A stretch of 64,000 bases of DNA from assembly GCA_019359765.1 (NCBI GenBank), contig JAHHGU010000005.1, positions 98,266 to 162,265 of the forward strand, written 5' to 3'. Shown one piece after another: positions 29,661 to 38,274 of this stretch. The number at the start of each line of letters is the position of its first letter. Within the stretch, counting starts at the first letter, position 1. Origin of the DNA: Aphanothece sp. CMT-3BRIN-NPC111. GTDB taxonomy: Bacteria > Cyanobacteriota > Cyanobacteriia > Cyanobacteriales > JAHHGU01. The notes under the pieces are model-generated. The model was not told where the DNA came from. It worked only from the letters and a program-made list of their open reading frames with translations, and ran no database searches. The position numbers and the translations under genes are program-made.

Positions 29661-31013
29661 ATGTTTATTGATGAGGAATTGGTTGGGCGACAAGAAGATA
29701 TAGAGCTATTCAACAACATTGGTTGTTTCGATAATCTTGAAGGGCGTTTAACAGTTTGGCTTACTATTAATCAAACTCCAAAATTGCGCTGGGAATTTGA
29801 GGCAGCTAAAGGAGATTACTCTTATAATTCCTTATATCTTAATCCTCCCCCCAAAAGTCTTACTTCTTGGGAGGGTTCTAACCCTCATTTTATTTTAGAG
29901 AAGCCAAAGGTTACATTTCGAGGCGGTCGTCGCCGTCAGATTATTGGCTATGCAGAGCAAGCATTGTATGGGAATGTTAACAGCGATGCCCACTATTTTG
30001 AATTCTATATTCCTAATTCAGACTTCATGCGAGAAGCTGTTGGAGGTGATCTTGAAGCTATTATTCAGGAGCTAAAAACCGATCATATCACAGCAGAAAT
30101 CGGGCAAGGTTGGAGTATCGAATTTTCTACAAATCAAAAAGCTCTAGATTGGTTGACGCCAGAAAAGCAGAATCGAGGTTCGATGATTACATGGAAAATT
30201 AATCTTTATCAGACTAACCAAGCTTCTATCAGTATTGAGAATCTAGCAGTTAAGTCTCTCATAGATGCTAGACAACTTATTTCAAATTTATGCTTAATGC
30301 TGTCATATGCAAATGGCGGTTATATTCAACCAGTCTATGGAATTGCCAGAAAATTTGTAAAAAGTAGCACAAGTGAAATTCATATGGAAGATATAGCAGC
30401 TTTAGCTGAAGCTCCTCTAATAGCTGCTCAAGAAGAACTTGGACAAGGGTTTATTAGATTGTTTGGCATAAAAGATTTACTAGAGTTCATTAAATGCCTT
30501 CCAAGTTTTCAACGAATGCTTCAGACTAATCATTGGCTTGAAAAATGGCCTTTAATTTTGGAATGGTATTTTCAAGCTCTGCCTAGACTATCTGGGCGCA
30601 GAAGAAATGTTTTAATGCCTGTTGTGGCAAATGCCCTTGGGACTTTATTGGAAAACTTAGCTCGATTAATTTTAGTAGATGAAGAACCAAACTCTACACT
30701 AAAAAAAGAAAATGAAAAATTAACAACAAAGCTACGTATTAATGCACTCCTTAACCGCATTGGTATATTAGGTGAAAATCAATTAGTAGATGACTTCGTA
30801 GATATTCGTAATAATTCAACTCATGCAAGAAAAAAGTCTATTATCTTAACTGAATTGCAACAATGGGAAGTTATTTATAGAGCAGTTCAGTGGGTAGATG
30901 AAGTAATTTTGTGGAGACTTGGTTACGGAGGACAATATCGAGAAAGAAGCTTAAAAATAAATCGAGGAATTGAACCACGTTATGATATTTATAAGCGTGA
31001 CCCCAGTTGGTAA
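29661..31013 (+). CDS. ApeA/HEPN-like protein, possible anti-phage gene
   Basis: About 450 residues. The C-terminal ~110 residues carry an R-x4-H motif (DIRNNSTHARK) and the ending LWRLGYGGQYRER. These are hallmarks of the Apea-like HEPN domain, a metal-independent RNase fold used in abortive phage defence and toxin systems. The N-terminal ~300 residues are beta-rich and fit an ApeA N-terminal domain, an assignment made from memory. AGGAA before the ATG at 29661 makes it the best start; the frame is open back to 29535 inside gltB. It lies between gltB and gltD in the same direction and is more AT-rich than either, which suggests it was inserted. Confidence 0.6.
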   Translation: MFIDEELVGRQEDIELFNNIGCFDNLEGRLTVWLTINQTPKLRWEFEAAKGDYSYNSLYLNPPPKSLTSWEGSNPHFILEKPKVTFRGGRRRQIIGYAEQALYGNVNSDAHYFEFYIPNSDFMREAVGGDLEAIIQELKTDHITAEIGQGWSIEFSTNQKALDWLTPEKQNRGSMITWKINLYQTNQASISIENLAVKSLIDARQLISNLCLMLSYANGGYIQPVYGIARKFVKSSTSEIHMEDIAALAEAPLIAAQEELGQGFIRLFGIKDLLEFIKCLPSFQRMLQTNHWLEKWPLILEWYFQALPRLSGRRRNVLMPVVANALGTLLENLARLILVDEEPNSTLKKENEKLTTKLRINALLNRIGILGENQLVDDFVDIRNNSTHARKKSIILTELQQWEVIYRAVQWVDEVILWRLGYGGQYRERSLKINRGIEPRYDIYKRDPSW

Positions 31014-31070
31014 GTAAATTTCAAACTAAAGTCTAAAATACACAATTTTGAATAAATAGTAAAAATATCT

Positions 31071-31166
31071 ATGTATATCGTTAAATTTAATGTTCCTAAA
31101 GAAGATCTTTTTGCAGAAAAGACAGTGGCAAGCCTTTACTCAAAAGTTATAGACTTTCAATCATGA
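31071..31166 (+). CDS. possible 31-residue peptide or gene remnant
   Basis: A short frame beginning MYIVKFNVPKEDLFAEKTVA, with no clear ribosome site. It is AT-rich like the preceding gene. It may be a truncated start of a larger gene lost when the insert formed. No function can be assigned. Confidence 0.25.
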   Translation: MYIVKFNVPKEDLFAEKTVASLYSKVIDFQS

Positions 31167-31239
31167 TTAAATCGAGAATAGCCCATCTCGTTTAACACGC
31201 CCTACAAAATCCAAAACTCAAATCGGCTGAAACACAACA

Positions 31240-31317
31240 ATGGGAAAACCAACAGGCTTTATCGAATTTATCCGCGAGTTACCGTCTGACATTACGCCAA
31301 GCGATGGCATGAGATAG
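31240..31317 (+). pseudogene. gltD: duplicated 5' end of gltD
   Basis: Bases 31240-31310 match the start of the intact gltD (31977-32047) at 69 of 71 positions. One mismatch destroys a GCGATCGC octamer. The copy encodes [19 protein letters not shown] and soon reaches a stop at 31315. It is not functional as an enzyme. It marks where the original gltB-proximal gltD start probably lay before the toxin-antitoxin pair came between. Confidence 0.9.
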
Positions 31318-31348
31318 TAAAAAGGTTAAATATAGGTTGAGATAATTT

Positions 31349-31549
31349 ATGTGGACGGTTGAGCAAATCGAGGCAGCAATTTTACAACTTCCGCCTGATG
31401 AGTTTCGGCACTTACAGGAGTGGTTCTTAGAGTTGGACGAGCAACGCTGGGATGAACAGCTAAAGCAAGATGTTGCTGACGGGAAACTAGAGGCGTTAGC
31501 CCAAGAAGCGATCGCGGATTTTGAGTCAGGGCGCTATCGCCAACTTTAA
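31349..31549 (+). CDS. antitoxin-like protein of a RelE-type module
   Basis: A 66-residue acidic protein (MWTVEQIEAAILQLPPDEFR ... LAQEAIADFESGRYRQL). Its length and C-terminal helix match small antitoxins encoded before RelE/ParE toxins in cyanobacteria. The stop codon overlaps the start of the next gene (TAATG), as expected for translational coupling of antitoxin and toxin. DNA binding and autorepression are expected from family behaviour but not visible in the sequence. Confidence 0.7.
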   Translation: MWTVEQIEAAILQLPPDEFRHLQEWFLELDEQRWDEQLKQDVADGKLEALAQEAIADFESGRYRQL

Positions 31550-31806
31550 TGCATTACACAACGACCCGATTTTGGGAATGTTACAACGCCTTGCCTCCAG
31601 CAGTACAACAGACAGCCGGCCAATGCTATGAACTGCTAAAGGTCGATCCATCTCACCCTTCCCTGCATTTCAAGAAGGTTGGCAAATATTGGTCAGTAAG
31701 GGCAGGGCAAGGTTATCGAGCTTTGGGCGTGGAGGTTGAGAAGGGTATTTTATGGTTTTGGATTGGGACACATGCACAGTACGACAGGCTAATCAGCAAG
31801 CAGTAG
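31549..31806 (+). CDS. RelE/ParE-superfamily toxin-like protein
   Basis: An 85-residue basic protein. The second half (LHFKKVGKYWSVRAGQGYRA then LWFWIGTHAQYDRLI) has the beta-hairpin and final helix pattern of RelE-fold toxins. In RelE proteins such residues cut mRNA at the ribosome; ParE relatives target gyrase. Which activity applies is unknown. It overlaps its antitoxin by one base. The pair lies between a duplicated gltD start and the intact gltD, and probably entered with that rearrangement. Confidence 0.7.
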   Translation: MHYTTTRFWECYNALPPAVQQTAGQCYELLKVDPSHPSLHFKKVGKYWSVRAGQGYRALGVEVEKGILWFWIGTHAQYDRLISKQ

Positions 31807-31976
31807 TACAGCAGCCTAATACTACGTTGCACCGGATAGATCTTATATTTATGGCGCTACACTAGAACGCGACAAGCAAACACAAAAAATTTTACTCGCC
31901 GAAGATAAGTAAAAAATAGGTCTTAGCGACTGAATGCCAGAGACGAACAAAGCAAATTTCCACTAAGGGCACAACT

Positions 31977-33461
31977 ATGGGAAAACCAACAGGCTTTATC
32001 GAATTTATCCGCGAGTTACCGTCTGACATTACGCCGAGCGATCGCATTCGCAACTGGGACGAATTTCACCAGCATATGCCGGAGGACAAACTCCGCACCC
32101 AAGGCGCACGCTGTATGGACTGCGGCATTCCCTTTTGCCATACGGGTACAGTGATCAGCGGCATGGCCAGCGGTTGCCCGATCAACAACCTCATCCCTGA
32201 GTGGAATGACCTAGTTTATCGCGGACTTTGGAAAGAAGCCCTCGATCGCCTGCACAAAACCAACAACTTCCCGGAATTCACAGGTAGAGTTTGTCCTGCA
32301 CCCTGCGAAGGTGCGTGCGTACTCGGCATCAACAACCCCCCAGTTACGATCAAGAACATAGAGAATGCGATCGCCGATAAAGGCTGGGAAGAAGGCTGGA
32401 TAAAACCCGAACCACCGACCAAGCGCACGGGCAAAAAAGTCGCCGTCATCGGTTCCGGCCCGGCTGGTCTTTCTGTTGCCGCCCAGCTTAATAAAGCAGG
32501 TCATTGGGTGACAGTTTTTGAACGCGAGGATCGCCCCGGCGGATTGCTCATGTATGGCATCCCCAACATGAAGCTAGACAAAGAAAAAGTCGTCCTGCGC
32601 CGCCTCAACGTTCTTGAGGAAGAAGGCATCAAGTTTGTCTGCAATACCGAAGTTGGCAAAGACGTGACTGCCGAACAGTTACTCAAAGAATTCGATGCCG
32701 TAGTACTTTGTACTGGCGCAACGAAACCACGCGACCTTCCCGTCGAAGGACGGCAGCTGCAAGGAATTCACTTTGCGATGGATTTCCTCACGGCAAATAT
32801 GAAGGCAATTATGGACGGAAACCAGAACGGCAACTTCATTTCTGCTCAAGGAAAGGATGTCGTGATTATTGGTGGTGGCGACACTGGTACTGACTGCGTT
32901 GGCACCTCTATGCGTCACGGCTGCAAGAGTCTGGTACAACTGGAAATTTTACCCCAGCCGCCAACAGAACGCGCCCCTGACAACCCCTGGCCCGAATGGC
33001 CAAAGATTTATCGCCTAGACTATGGACAGGAAGAAGCCGCCGCCAAATTCGGTGAAGATCCGCGAGGATATCTCACTACTGCAACCAAGTTCGAGGGTGA
33101 CGAAAACGGACGGGTGAAAGCTGTCCATACGGTACAGGTGCAGTGGGAGAAAAACGAGAAAGGACAGTTCATTCCCAAGCACGTCCCCGGTACCGAACAA
33201 GTCCTACCCGCGCAACTCGTCCTGCTAGCAATGGGTTTCCTGGGCCCCGAACAACCTTTACTGGATGCCCTCGGTCTTGAGCGTGATGGCCGCAGCAATA
33301 TTAAAGCGGAATATGGTAAATACGCTACCAGCATTCCCGGTGTATTTGCCGCTGGCGACTGTCGCCGTGGTCAAAGTCTTGTTGTTTGGGCTTTCAATGA
33401 AGGTCGCGGTGCCGCCCGCGAGTGCGACCTCTACCTCATGGGCAGCACTGACCTACCTTAA
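31977..33461 (+). CDS. gltD: glutamate synthase (NAD(P)H) small subunit
   Basis: Feeds electrons from NAD(P)H through FAD and two 4Fe-4S clusters to GltB. In its 494 residues the N-terminal cluster cysteines are [19 protein letters not shown] and [15 protein letters not shown]. The FAD loop is [17 protein letters not shown] (~149-165), the pyridine nucleotide loop is [16 protein letters not shown] (~290), and the late FAD motif is [29 protein letters not shown] precedes the ATG. Distance from gltB is abnormal: an insert of ~2.4 kb separates subunits that are usually adjacent, so co-expression may be altered or gltD may use its own promoter. Confidence 0.96.
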   Translation: MGKPTGFIEFIRELPSDITPSDRIRNWDEFHQHMPEDKLRTQGARCMDCGIPFCHTGTVISGMASGCPINNLIPEWNDLVYRGLWKEALDRLHKTNNFPEFTGRVCPAPCEGACVLGINNPPVTIKNIENAIADKGWEEGWIKPEPPTKRTGKKVAVIGSGPAGLSVAAQLNKAGHWVTVFEREDRPGGLLMYGIPNMKLDKEKVVLRRLNVLEEEGIKFVCNTEVGKDVTAEQLLKEFDAVVLCTGATKPRDLPVEGRQLQGIHFAMDFLTANMKAIMDGNQNGNFISAQGKDVVIIGGGDTGTDCVGTSMRHGCKSLVQLEILPQPPTERAPDNPWPEWPKIYRLDYGQEEAAAKFGEDPRGYLTTATKFEGDENGRVKAVHTVQVQWEKNEKGQFIPKHVPGTEQVLPAQLVLLAMGFLGPEQPLLDALGLERDGRSNIKAEYGKYATSIPGVFAAGDCRRGQSLVVWAFNEGRGAARECDLYLMGSTDLP

Positions 33462-33463
33462 GG

Positions 33464-33492
33464 GTAGAGACGTTCCGCCGGAACGTCTCTAC
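33464..33492. repeat. 29-bp palindromic repeat (14-1-14) after gltD
   Basis: Arms GTAGAGACGTTCCG / CGGAACGTCTCTAC around one C, three bases after the gltD stop. It has the same geometry as the palindrome at 2142-2170 with compensatory changes in both arms. It could serve as the gltD terminator. Confidence 0.8.
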
Positions 33493-33695
33493 TAACGGCC
33501 ATCTCCTCCCTAAGAGGGGCAGCTTTTTGCAGGTCATTAGGTAAGCTTTCTCACCAAATTACTGATCGTGATTCTGGCGATCATAATTTGGTGAGTAGCT
33601 ACAGTCCTGCAAAATGGTGTATTACTTCGATTGCCAAGACGAGATTGTCCGCATACATCGACGTTAGGAATTTGTCTTCATATCCAGAAATCACA

Positions 33696-33938
33696 ATGCT
33701 GACAAATTACATCAGTACAGCCATGAAGAAGGCAACCTATGAGTTGCTTGAAGATGGTACTTTCTATGGCGAAATTACTGAGTGTCAGGGTGTGTGGGGC
33801 AATGCCGAAACCCTGGAGGCTTGCCGGGAGGACTTGCAAGACTCACTAGAAGGATGGATTATCTTAGGGCTGCGCTTGGGTCATACTCTACCGATACTTG
33901 ATGGCATTGATCTGAATTTCACTAAAGAGGTAGCCTGA
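33696..33938 (+). CDS. hicB: HicB-family antitoxin
   Basis: An 80-residue protein (MLTNYISTAMKKATYELLED, then FYGEITECQGVWGNAETLEA and LQDSLEGWIILGL), the partial RNase H-like HicB fold that neutralises HicA. I chose the ATG at 33696, which matches the usual family start; the frame is open back to 33588. It overlaps hicA by one base (TGATG), the normal layout for this reversed hicB-hicA order in cyanobacteria. Its partner is frameshifted, so it is likely an orphan antitoxin under decay. Confidence 0.85.
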   Translation: MLTNYISTAMKKATYELLEDGTFYGEITECQGVWGNAETLEACREDLQDSLEGWIILGLRLGHTLPILDGIDLNFTKEVA

Positions 33939-34142
33939 TGCCACCCTTTGGGCCACTCAAGTTGCGGGATTTACTTAGCTATTTGAGAGGGGCCTTATCC
34001 AGGCGGAAAGCATCAGTACATGGTGAAAGCAGAATTAAAGCTGACAATCCCCAACCCACATCAAGGAGACATCAGCAAAGGCTTGCTACTTCGGATCTTG
34101 CGTCAAGCCAACATTAGCAAAGATGAGTGGGAGAATTTATAA
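33938..34142 (+). pseudogene. hicA: HicA toxin gene, frameshifted
   Basis: The start reads MPPFGPLKLRDLLSYLRG, then frame is lost near 33990. In the shifted frame the rest of HicA follows: PYPGGKHQYMVKAELKLTIP, HQGDISKGLLLRILRQ and a proper stop at 34140. Compared with the family, about five residues (the 'QLGFEG' region) are missing at the joint, so a small deletion caused the shift. The conserved His in GGKHQ is still encoded but no complete toxin can be made. Confidence 0.85.
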
Positions 34143-34143
34143 G

Positions 34144-34272
34144 TCAGCTAGTTATGTAAAGTGCGATCGCACCTGCTGGCAATTCAATTGGATCGGGTTA
34201 TAAATAGAGTTCAATGGCTTCACTAATATTCTCCAAAGCTTCCTTTTGACTAACGATCGCCCTTTCCTTGCT
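34144..34272 (-). pseudogene. C-terminal remnant of a second HicB-like antitoxin
   Basis: On the minus strand a frame gives QKEALENISEAIELYL, a stop, then PDPIELPAGAIAL. This matches the C-terminal pattern of HicB antitoxins (EALENIREAIELYLEPDP...), with a nonsense codon in the middle and no N-terminal part. It indicates an earlier, different hic module at this site. Confidence 0.5.
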
Positions 34273-34328
34273 GCTGGTAAATTCCGCACTTGGCTATAAT
34301 CCATTCTCGCTGCTGTAACTGCTCGATA

Positions 34329-36032
34329 TTACAACCCACAAGCAGAAATCCGAGAGAAGAAATCTTCCCAACAGCCGATATAACCAAATATTAACTTCCT
34401 ACCCTCTCCGCCCCAAAAAGTAGGAAATGCGCCTGGACGAGCATTTAGTGTAAAGTCAAGAGTAGAATATTTTTTCCAGTCGTGGTTCACGCGCCAGCCG
34501 AAGCTGTCGCCACACTTTTTCCAATCACGGGTTTCATTCCAGATGCGCTTTTGGACACTCAAACCAAAACGCCCGTTACTATACTTTAACCAGAGTGCAT
34601 CAATTGTACCGAGATCTGGGCAGGGAAGATTTTTAATAGCTTTTGAACTTAGTCTGCCCTCTTTTTCTCGACAAGATATTTTGAGCAAGATAGCTCCAGT
34701 TTCTCTATCGGCTTCTTTCCATTTTTTTGCTGATAGCAATTCAGCCAAAGTATTGTAATCTATTTTAATAAATTCCCAAGAGTAGGAATCTTTCCTATCC
34801 TTTCCACCACCGGATATTTTTTTTCCATCCTTTGATATAGTTCCTTCGTTTTTTCCTATCCTCCAGTCAGTCAACCAATGGTCTGATATTACACGTTGTT
34901 CTTTGATAGAAACCGAGCTTTTTTCAGTATTAAAATCTCCATCAACCTCAAGGCGATAAGTAAAATCAAGCTTTAATTCGCGGACGCTCAAAATTCCTTT
35001 GAACGAGTTACCTGTATCTTCAGTAACGATCAGACTAGCAGGTTTACTTCCATCTCCAAACTTACCATACCAAGCTCCAAGCATTGAAACATTGTTTGAT
35101 TCTTCTTGTTTTTCTGAGGGGCTATGCCGTTTATCAGCCAAATCTGCTAACACCTCATCGGCTGATTTGTAGCGGTTCTTCACCAAAGGCTGAAGCATTT
35201 TATCTAAAACTTGCCCCAATTCCGAGCTAATAGTTTTACCTGATGGCAAACGTTCGCGCCATATCCAGCTACCTTCTATGGGATCGTAAAGGTCATTAGA
35301 GCTAGATGACGTTGGTAGACAGTGAGTTAGCAAACGGATACAGGTAACGCCTAAACTATAAAGATCGCTAGCTGGGAAAGCTTTCCCGTGCATTTGTTCC
35401 ATCGGTGCATATCCAGGTGTTCCGACTGTCGTTCCCATTTGACTGAGAAGCGTTCCTGTTACTTCTTTAGAAACACCGAAATCAATAAGTATCAACTTGC
35501 CATCGCTACGACGGCGCATAATATTTTCTGGCTTGATATCCCGGTGAATTACACCGCGTTCATGCACGAACTTAAGAACTGGTAGCACATCCAACAAAAG
35601 CTCTATTATTTTTTCTTCGCTAAACACTCCTTGCTGAGTCAATTCTGCAAGTAAAGTTTGCCCTTCGATAAACTCTTGCACCAAATATAGGCGCGTGTCT
35701 TGTTCAAAATAAGCTATTAACCTAGTAATTTGAGGGTGTTCTCCCAGTTCATAAAGTCGCTTTGCCTCTTGCTTAAAGAGTTCCGTTGCCTTTTGCCGTG
35801 CTGCTGTTCCCTGTACTTGTGGAACAAATTGCTTAATCACACAAGGATCGTCCATCCTATCTGCATCCGTAGCTTCATAAGTTCTGCCAAAACCACCCTC
35901 ACCTAAAGGTTGAATCACGCGGTAGCGGTTACGGAATAGAGATACGAGTGTTTGTGAACCGCAGCTTAGGCAAAACTTATTTCCATCCCGGTTGAAGGGA
36001 TTCGAGCAGCTGGGATTAGAACAGTAGAGCAT
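34329..36032 (-). CDS. serine/threonine kinase fused to a GUN4 domain
   Basis: A 567-residue signalling protein. Residues 4-25 form a zinc ribbon (CSNPSC and CLSCG). The kinase domain (~35-300) has the glycine loop LGEGGFGRTYEA, Lys in CVIKQF, catalytic VIHRDIKPENIM and LIDFGVSKE; it appears active. Residues ~315-425 are a beta-rich region of unknown type (MLGAWYGKFGDGSKPASLIV). The C-terminus (~430-565) is a GUN4 fold: KKWKEADRETGAILLKI, LWLKYSNGRFGLSVQKRIW and GDSFGWRV. Stand-alone GUN4 binds protoporphyrin and stimulates Mg-chelatase. Here it may link tetrapyrrole status to phosphorylation, which is inference. Single gene with no operon partner. Confidence 0.88.
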   Translation of the reverse strand: MLYCSNPSCSNPFNRDGNKFCLSCGSQTLVSLFRNRYRVIQPLGEGGFGRTYEATDADRMDDPCVIKQFVPQVQGTAARQKATELFKQEAKRLYELGEHPQITRLIAYFEQDTRLYLVQEFIEGQTLLAELTQQGVFSEEKIIELLLDVLPVLKFVHERGVIHRDIKPENIMRRRSDGKLILIDFGVSKEVTGTLLSQMGTTVGTPGYAPMEQMHGKAFPASDLYSLGVTCIRLLTHCLPTSSSSNDLYDPIEGSWIWRERLPSGKTISSELGQVLDKMLQPLVKNRYKSADEVLADLADKRHSPSEKQEESNNVSMLGAWYGKFGDGSKPASLIVTEDTGNSFKGILSVRELKLDFTYRLEVDGDFNTEKSSVSIKEQRVISDHWLTDWRIGKNEGTISKDGKKISGGGKDRKDSYSWEFIKIDYNTLAELLSAKKWKEADRETGAILLKISCREKEGRLSSKAIKNLPCPDLGTIDALWLKYSNGRFGLSVQKRIWNETRDWKKCGDSFGWRVNHDWKKYSTLDFTLNARPGAFPTFWGGEGRKLIFGYIGCWEDFFSRISACGL

Positions 36033-36271
36033 ATCTGGAAGGACATCGTAGATTGTGTTTATGTTAAGTCTTACCAGTAGCTGTGTGGAGTTGTGAGGGG
36101 TAAAGATCTCCTCTGCTCGAAATAGGGGCTGGCTTTAAGGCAATGCTAGCGCCAAGCGCGATCGCACCACCGACCCGTTCGCCTATTACTACACTGTCTG
36201 AGGGCTAACCTATTAAAATAGGATTAAAGATTGTTTAGATTTGTATCAAGCCGTCAGGCATATACATACTC

Positions 36272-37291
36272 ATGGCTCCAGCTGTTTTAATCGAAAAGCT
36301 CCAAAAGCGCTACGGCTCAGTTGAAGCCGTTAAAGATGTCTCTTTTCAGGTGGAACCGGGTGAAATCTTTGGGCTGCTTGGTCCCAATGGTGCTGGTAAA
36401 ACCACTACTATTAGATGTTTGTGTACCCTGGCTAAGCCAGATGCTGGCAAGGTTGAGGTATCTGGTATCTCAGTTATGGATAACCCCAGGGCGGCACGGC
36501 AACGCCTCGGCTATGTGGCTCAAGAAGTTGCCTTAGATAAGGTGCTGACTGGGCGGGAACTTTTGCAACTGCAAGCGGCACTGTATCACCTCCCTAACCG
36601 CGTGGCGAAACAGAAAATTGAGACAATCCTGGGCGTCTTGGGATTGCAGGAATATGCCGATAAAAAGACAGGCACTTATTCAGGTGGTTTACGCAAGCGC
36701 CTCGACTTAGCTGCTGGGTTACTGCATCAACCTGATGTTCTAGTTTTAGATGAACCTACTGTGGGACTAGATATCGAAAGTCGCGTGGTCGTCTGGAACT
36801 TCTTGCGCCAGCTGCGCGATGCTGGTACCACAGTTGTAATTACCAGCCACTATTTAGAGGAAATTGACGCCTTAGCTGACCGAGTAGCAATTATAGACCG
36901 GGGGGTGGTAATTGCTCAGGGGACACCGTCGGAATTGAAGGATCAAGTGGGGGGCGATCGCATTACCCTTCGCATCCGAGAATTTTCTCCTGTTGAAGAG
37001 GCAAAGAAAGCTAAAGATATGCTTCAGTCTCTGCCTTTTGTGCAAGAAGTCATTATTAATGTAGCTCAGGGTAACTCGCTTAACTTGGTCGTGAAGCCCC
37101 AAAGCGACGCCCTTATGACTATCCAGCAATCCCTACGAGAGGCAGGATTGCCCACATTTGGCATTGCCCAAGCCAGACCTAGTTTAGATGACGTGTACCT
37201 TGCTGCTACTGGGCGGACGCTGATGGATGCGGAACTTGCCGCTGCTGGCAGTCGCGACCCCAAGGCAGAACGCAAGCAGAGTATGCGATAG
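36272..37291 (+). CDS. ABC-2 type exporter ATP-binding protein (DrrA-like)
   Basis: The ATPase subunit of an exporter, 339 residues. Walker A is GPNGAGKTTTIRCL, the signature is YSGGLRKRLDLAAGLL, Walker B is VLVLDEPTVGLD, and the H-loop is VVITSHYLEEID. The C-terminal extension (~220-320, ending LDDVYLAATGR) is typical of the DrrA/daunorubicin-resistance group that works with ABC-2 permeases. It is followed 46 bases later by the permease gene, forming a two-gene exporter. The substrate is unknown; candidates are lipids, polysaccharides or drugs. Confidence 0.93.
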   Translation: MAPAVLIEKLQKRYGSVEAVKDVSFQVEPGEIFGLLGPNGAGKTTTIRCLCTLAKPDAGKVEVSGISVMDNPRAARQRLGYVAQEVALDKVLTGRELLQLQAALYHLPNRVAKQKIETILGVLGLQEYADKKTGTYSGGLRKRLDLAAGLLHQPDVLVLDEPTVGLDIESRVVVWNFLRQLRDAGTTVVITSHYLEEIDALADRVAIIDRGVVIAQGTPSELKDQVGGDRITLRIREFSPVEEAKKAKDMLQSLPFVQEVIINVAQGNSLNLVVKPQSDALMTIQQSLREAGLPTFGIAQARPSLDDVYLAATGRTLMDAELAAAGSRDPKAERKQSMR

Positions 37292-37297
37292 GTTAAA

Positions 37298-37332
37298 TTT
37301 TGAACCGCAAAGACGCAAAGGACGCGAAGGAA
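37298..37332. repeat. CGCAAAG-type short repeat between exporter genes
   Basis: ACCGCAAAGACGCAAAGGAC followed by GCGAAGG is a widespread cyanobacterial spacer repeat. It lies between the ATPase stop and the permease ribosome site. Confidence 0.6.
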
Positions 37333-37337
37333 GAGAG

Positions 37338-38234
37338 ATGAGTCAGACTGTTACACCTCCTAAATCTGATATTAGCTGGCAACCCCAGGCAGCCGATCGC
37401 TCTAATGCTGACGCTAAATCTAGTGTCATTGGCGACTTTATTCAAGAAACCCTGGCTTTAACTAAGCGCCTGTTTATTCAACTACAACGGCGTCCCTCAA
37501 CCTTAATTGCTGGGGTGATCCAACCCTTAATGTGGTTGGTTTTGTTTGGGGCACTGTTTCAAAATGCTCCTCAAGGTTTCTTTGGCAATAACTTGAGTTA
37601 CGGGCAATTTCTCGGTGCTGGCGTGATCGTCTTCACTGCTTTCGCGGGTGCGCTTAATGCTGGCTTACCAGTGATGTTTGACCGGGAATTTGGCTTTCTC
37701 AACCGCTTGCTAGTGGCACCTCTGGCAAGCCGATTTTCCATTGTTGCTGCCTCAGCTATCTATATCATTACTCTCAGCTTTATCCAGACAGCATCAATTG
37801 TCGCAGCCAGCGCCTTTTTAGGGGCTGGTCTACCTAATGTATGGGGTTTGGGTGCGATCGCGCTAATTGTCTTCCTGCTAGTTCTGGGCGTCACTGCTTT
37901 GAGCCTCGGTTTGGCTTTTGCCCTACCCGGTCACGTCGAACTGATTGCGGTGATTTTTGTAACGAATCTGCCCATCCTATTTGCTAGCACCGCCCTTGCT
38001 CCTTTATCCTTTATGCCCCAATGGTTACAGACAATTGCCACACTCAATCCCCTGAGCTATGCGATCGAGCCAATTCGCTATTTGTATCTCCATCGCGATT
38101 GGGGATTTGGCAGTGTGGTGATGCAATCTCCTTGGGGAGTTGTCACTTTTGGTGGGGCGCTACTAATACTTCTCGGATTCGACGCGGTGGTGTTATTGGC
38201 GATTCAACCGCTACTACGCCGCAGGTTTGCTTAA
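37338..38234 (+). CDS. ABC-2 type exporter permease (DrrB-like)
   Basis: The membrane subunit paired with the preceding ATPase, 298 residues with six helices. Conserved ABC-2 segments include RRPSTLIAGVIQPLMWLVLF, AGVIVFTAFAGALNAG, the coupling region DREFGFLNRLLVAPLASRF, and the late ATLNPLSYAIEPIRYLYL. The start is the ATG at 37338 after GGAAGAG; the frame is open back to 37227 through the short repeat, but that extension is not protein-like. The N-terminal ~50 residues are cytoplasmic and polar. Confidence 0.92.
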   Translation: MSQTVTPPKSDISWQPQAADRSNADAKSSVIGDFIQETLALTKRLFIQLQRRPSTLIAGVIQPLMWLVLFGALFQNAPQGFFGNNLSYGQFLGAGVIVFTAFAGALNAGLPVMFDREFGFLNRLLVAPLASRFSIVAASAIYIITLSFIQTASIVAASAFLGAGLPNVWGLGAIALIVFLLVLGVTALSLGLAFALPGHVELIAVIFVTNLPILFASTALAPLSFMPQWLQTIATLNPLSYAIEPIRYLYLHRDWGFGSVVMQSPWGVVTFGGALLILLGFDAVVLLAIQPLLRRRFA

Positions 38235-38274
38235 TATAGAATCATCAATGTTGTGTCTTTTACCCCTACCTGCC

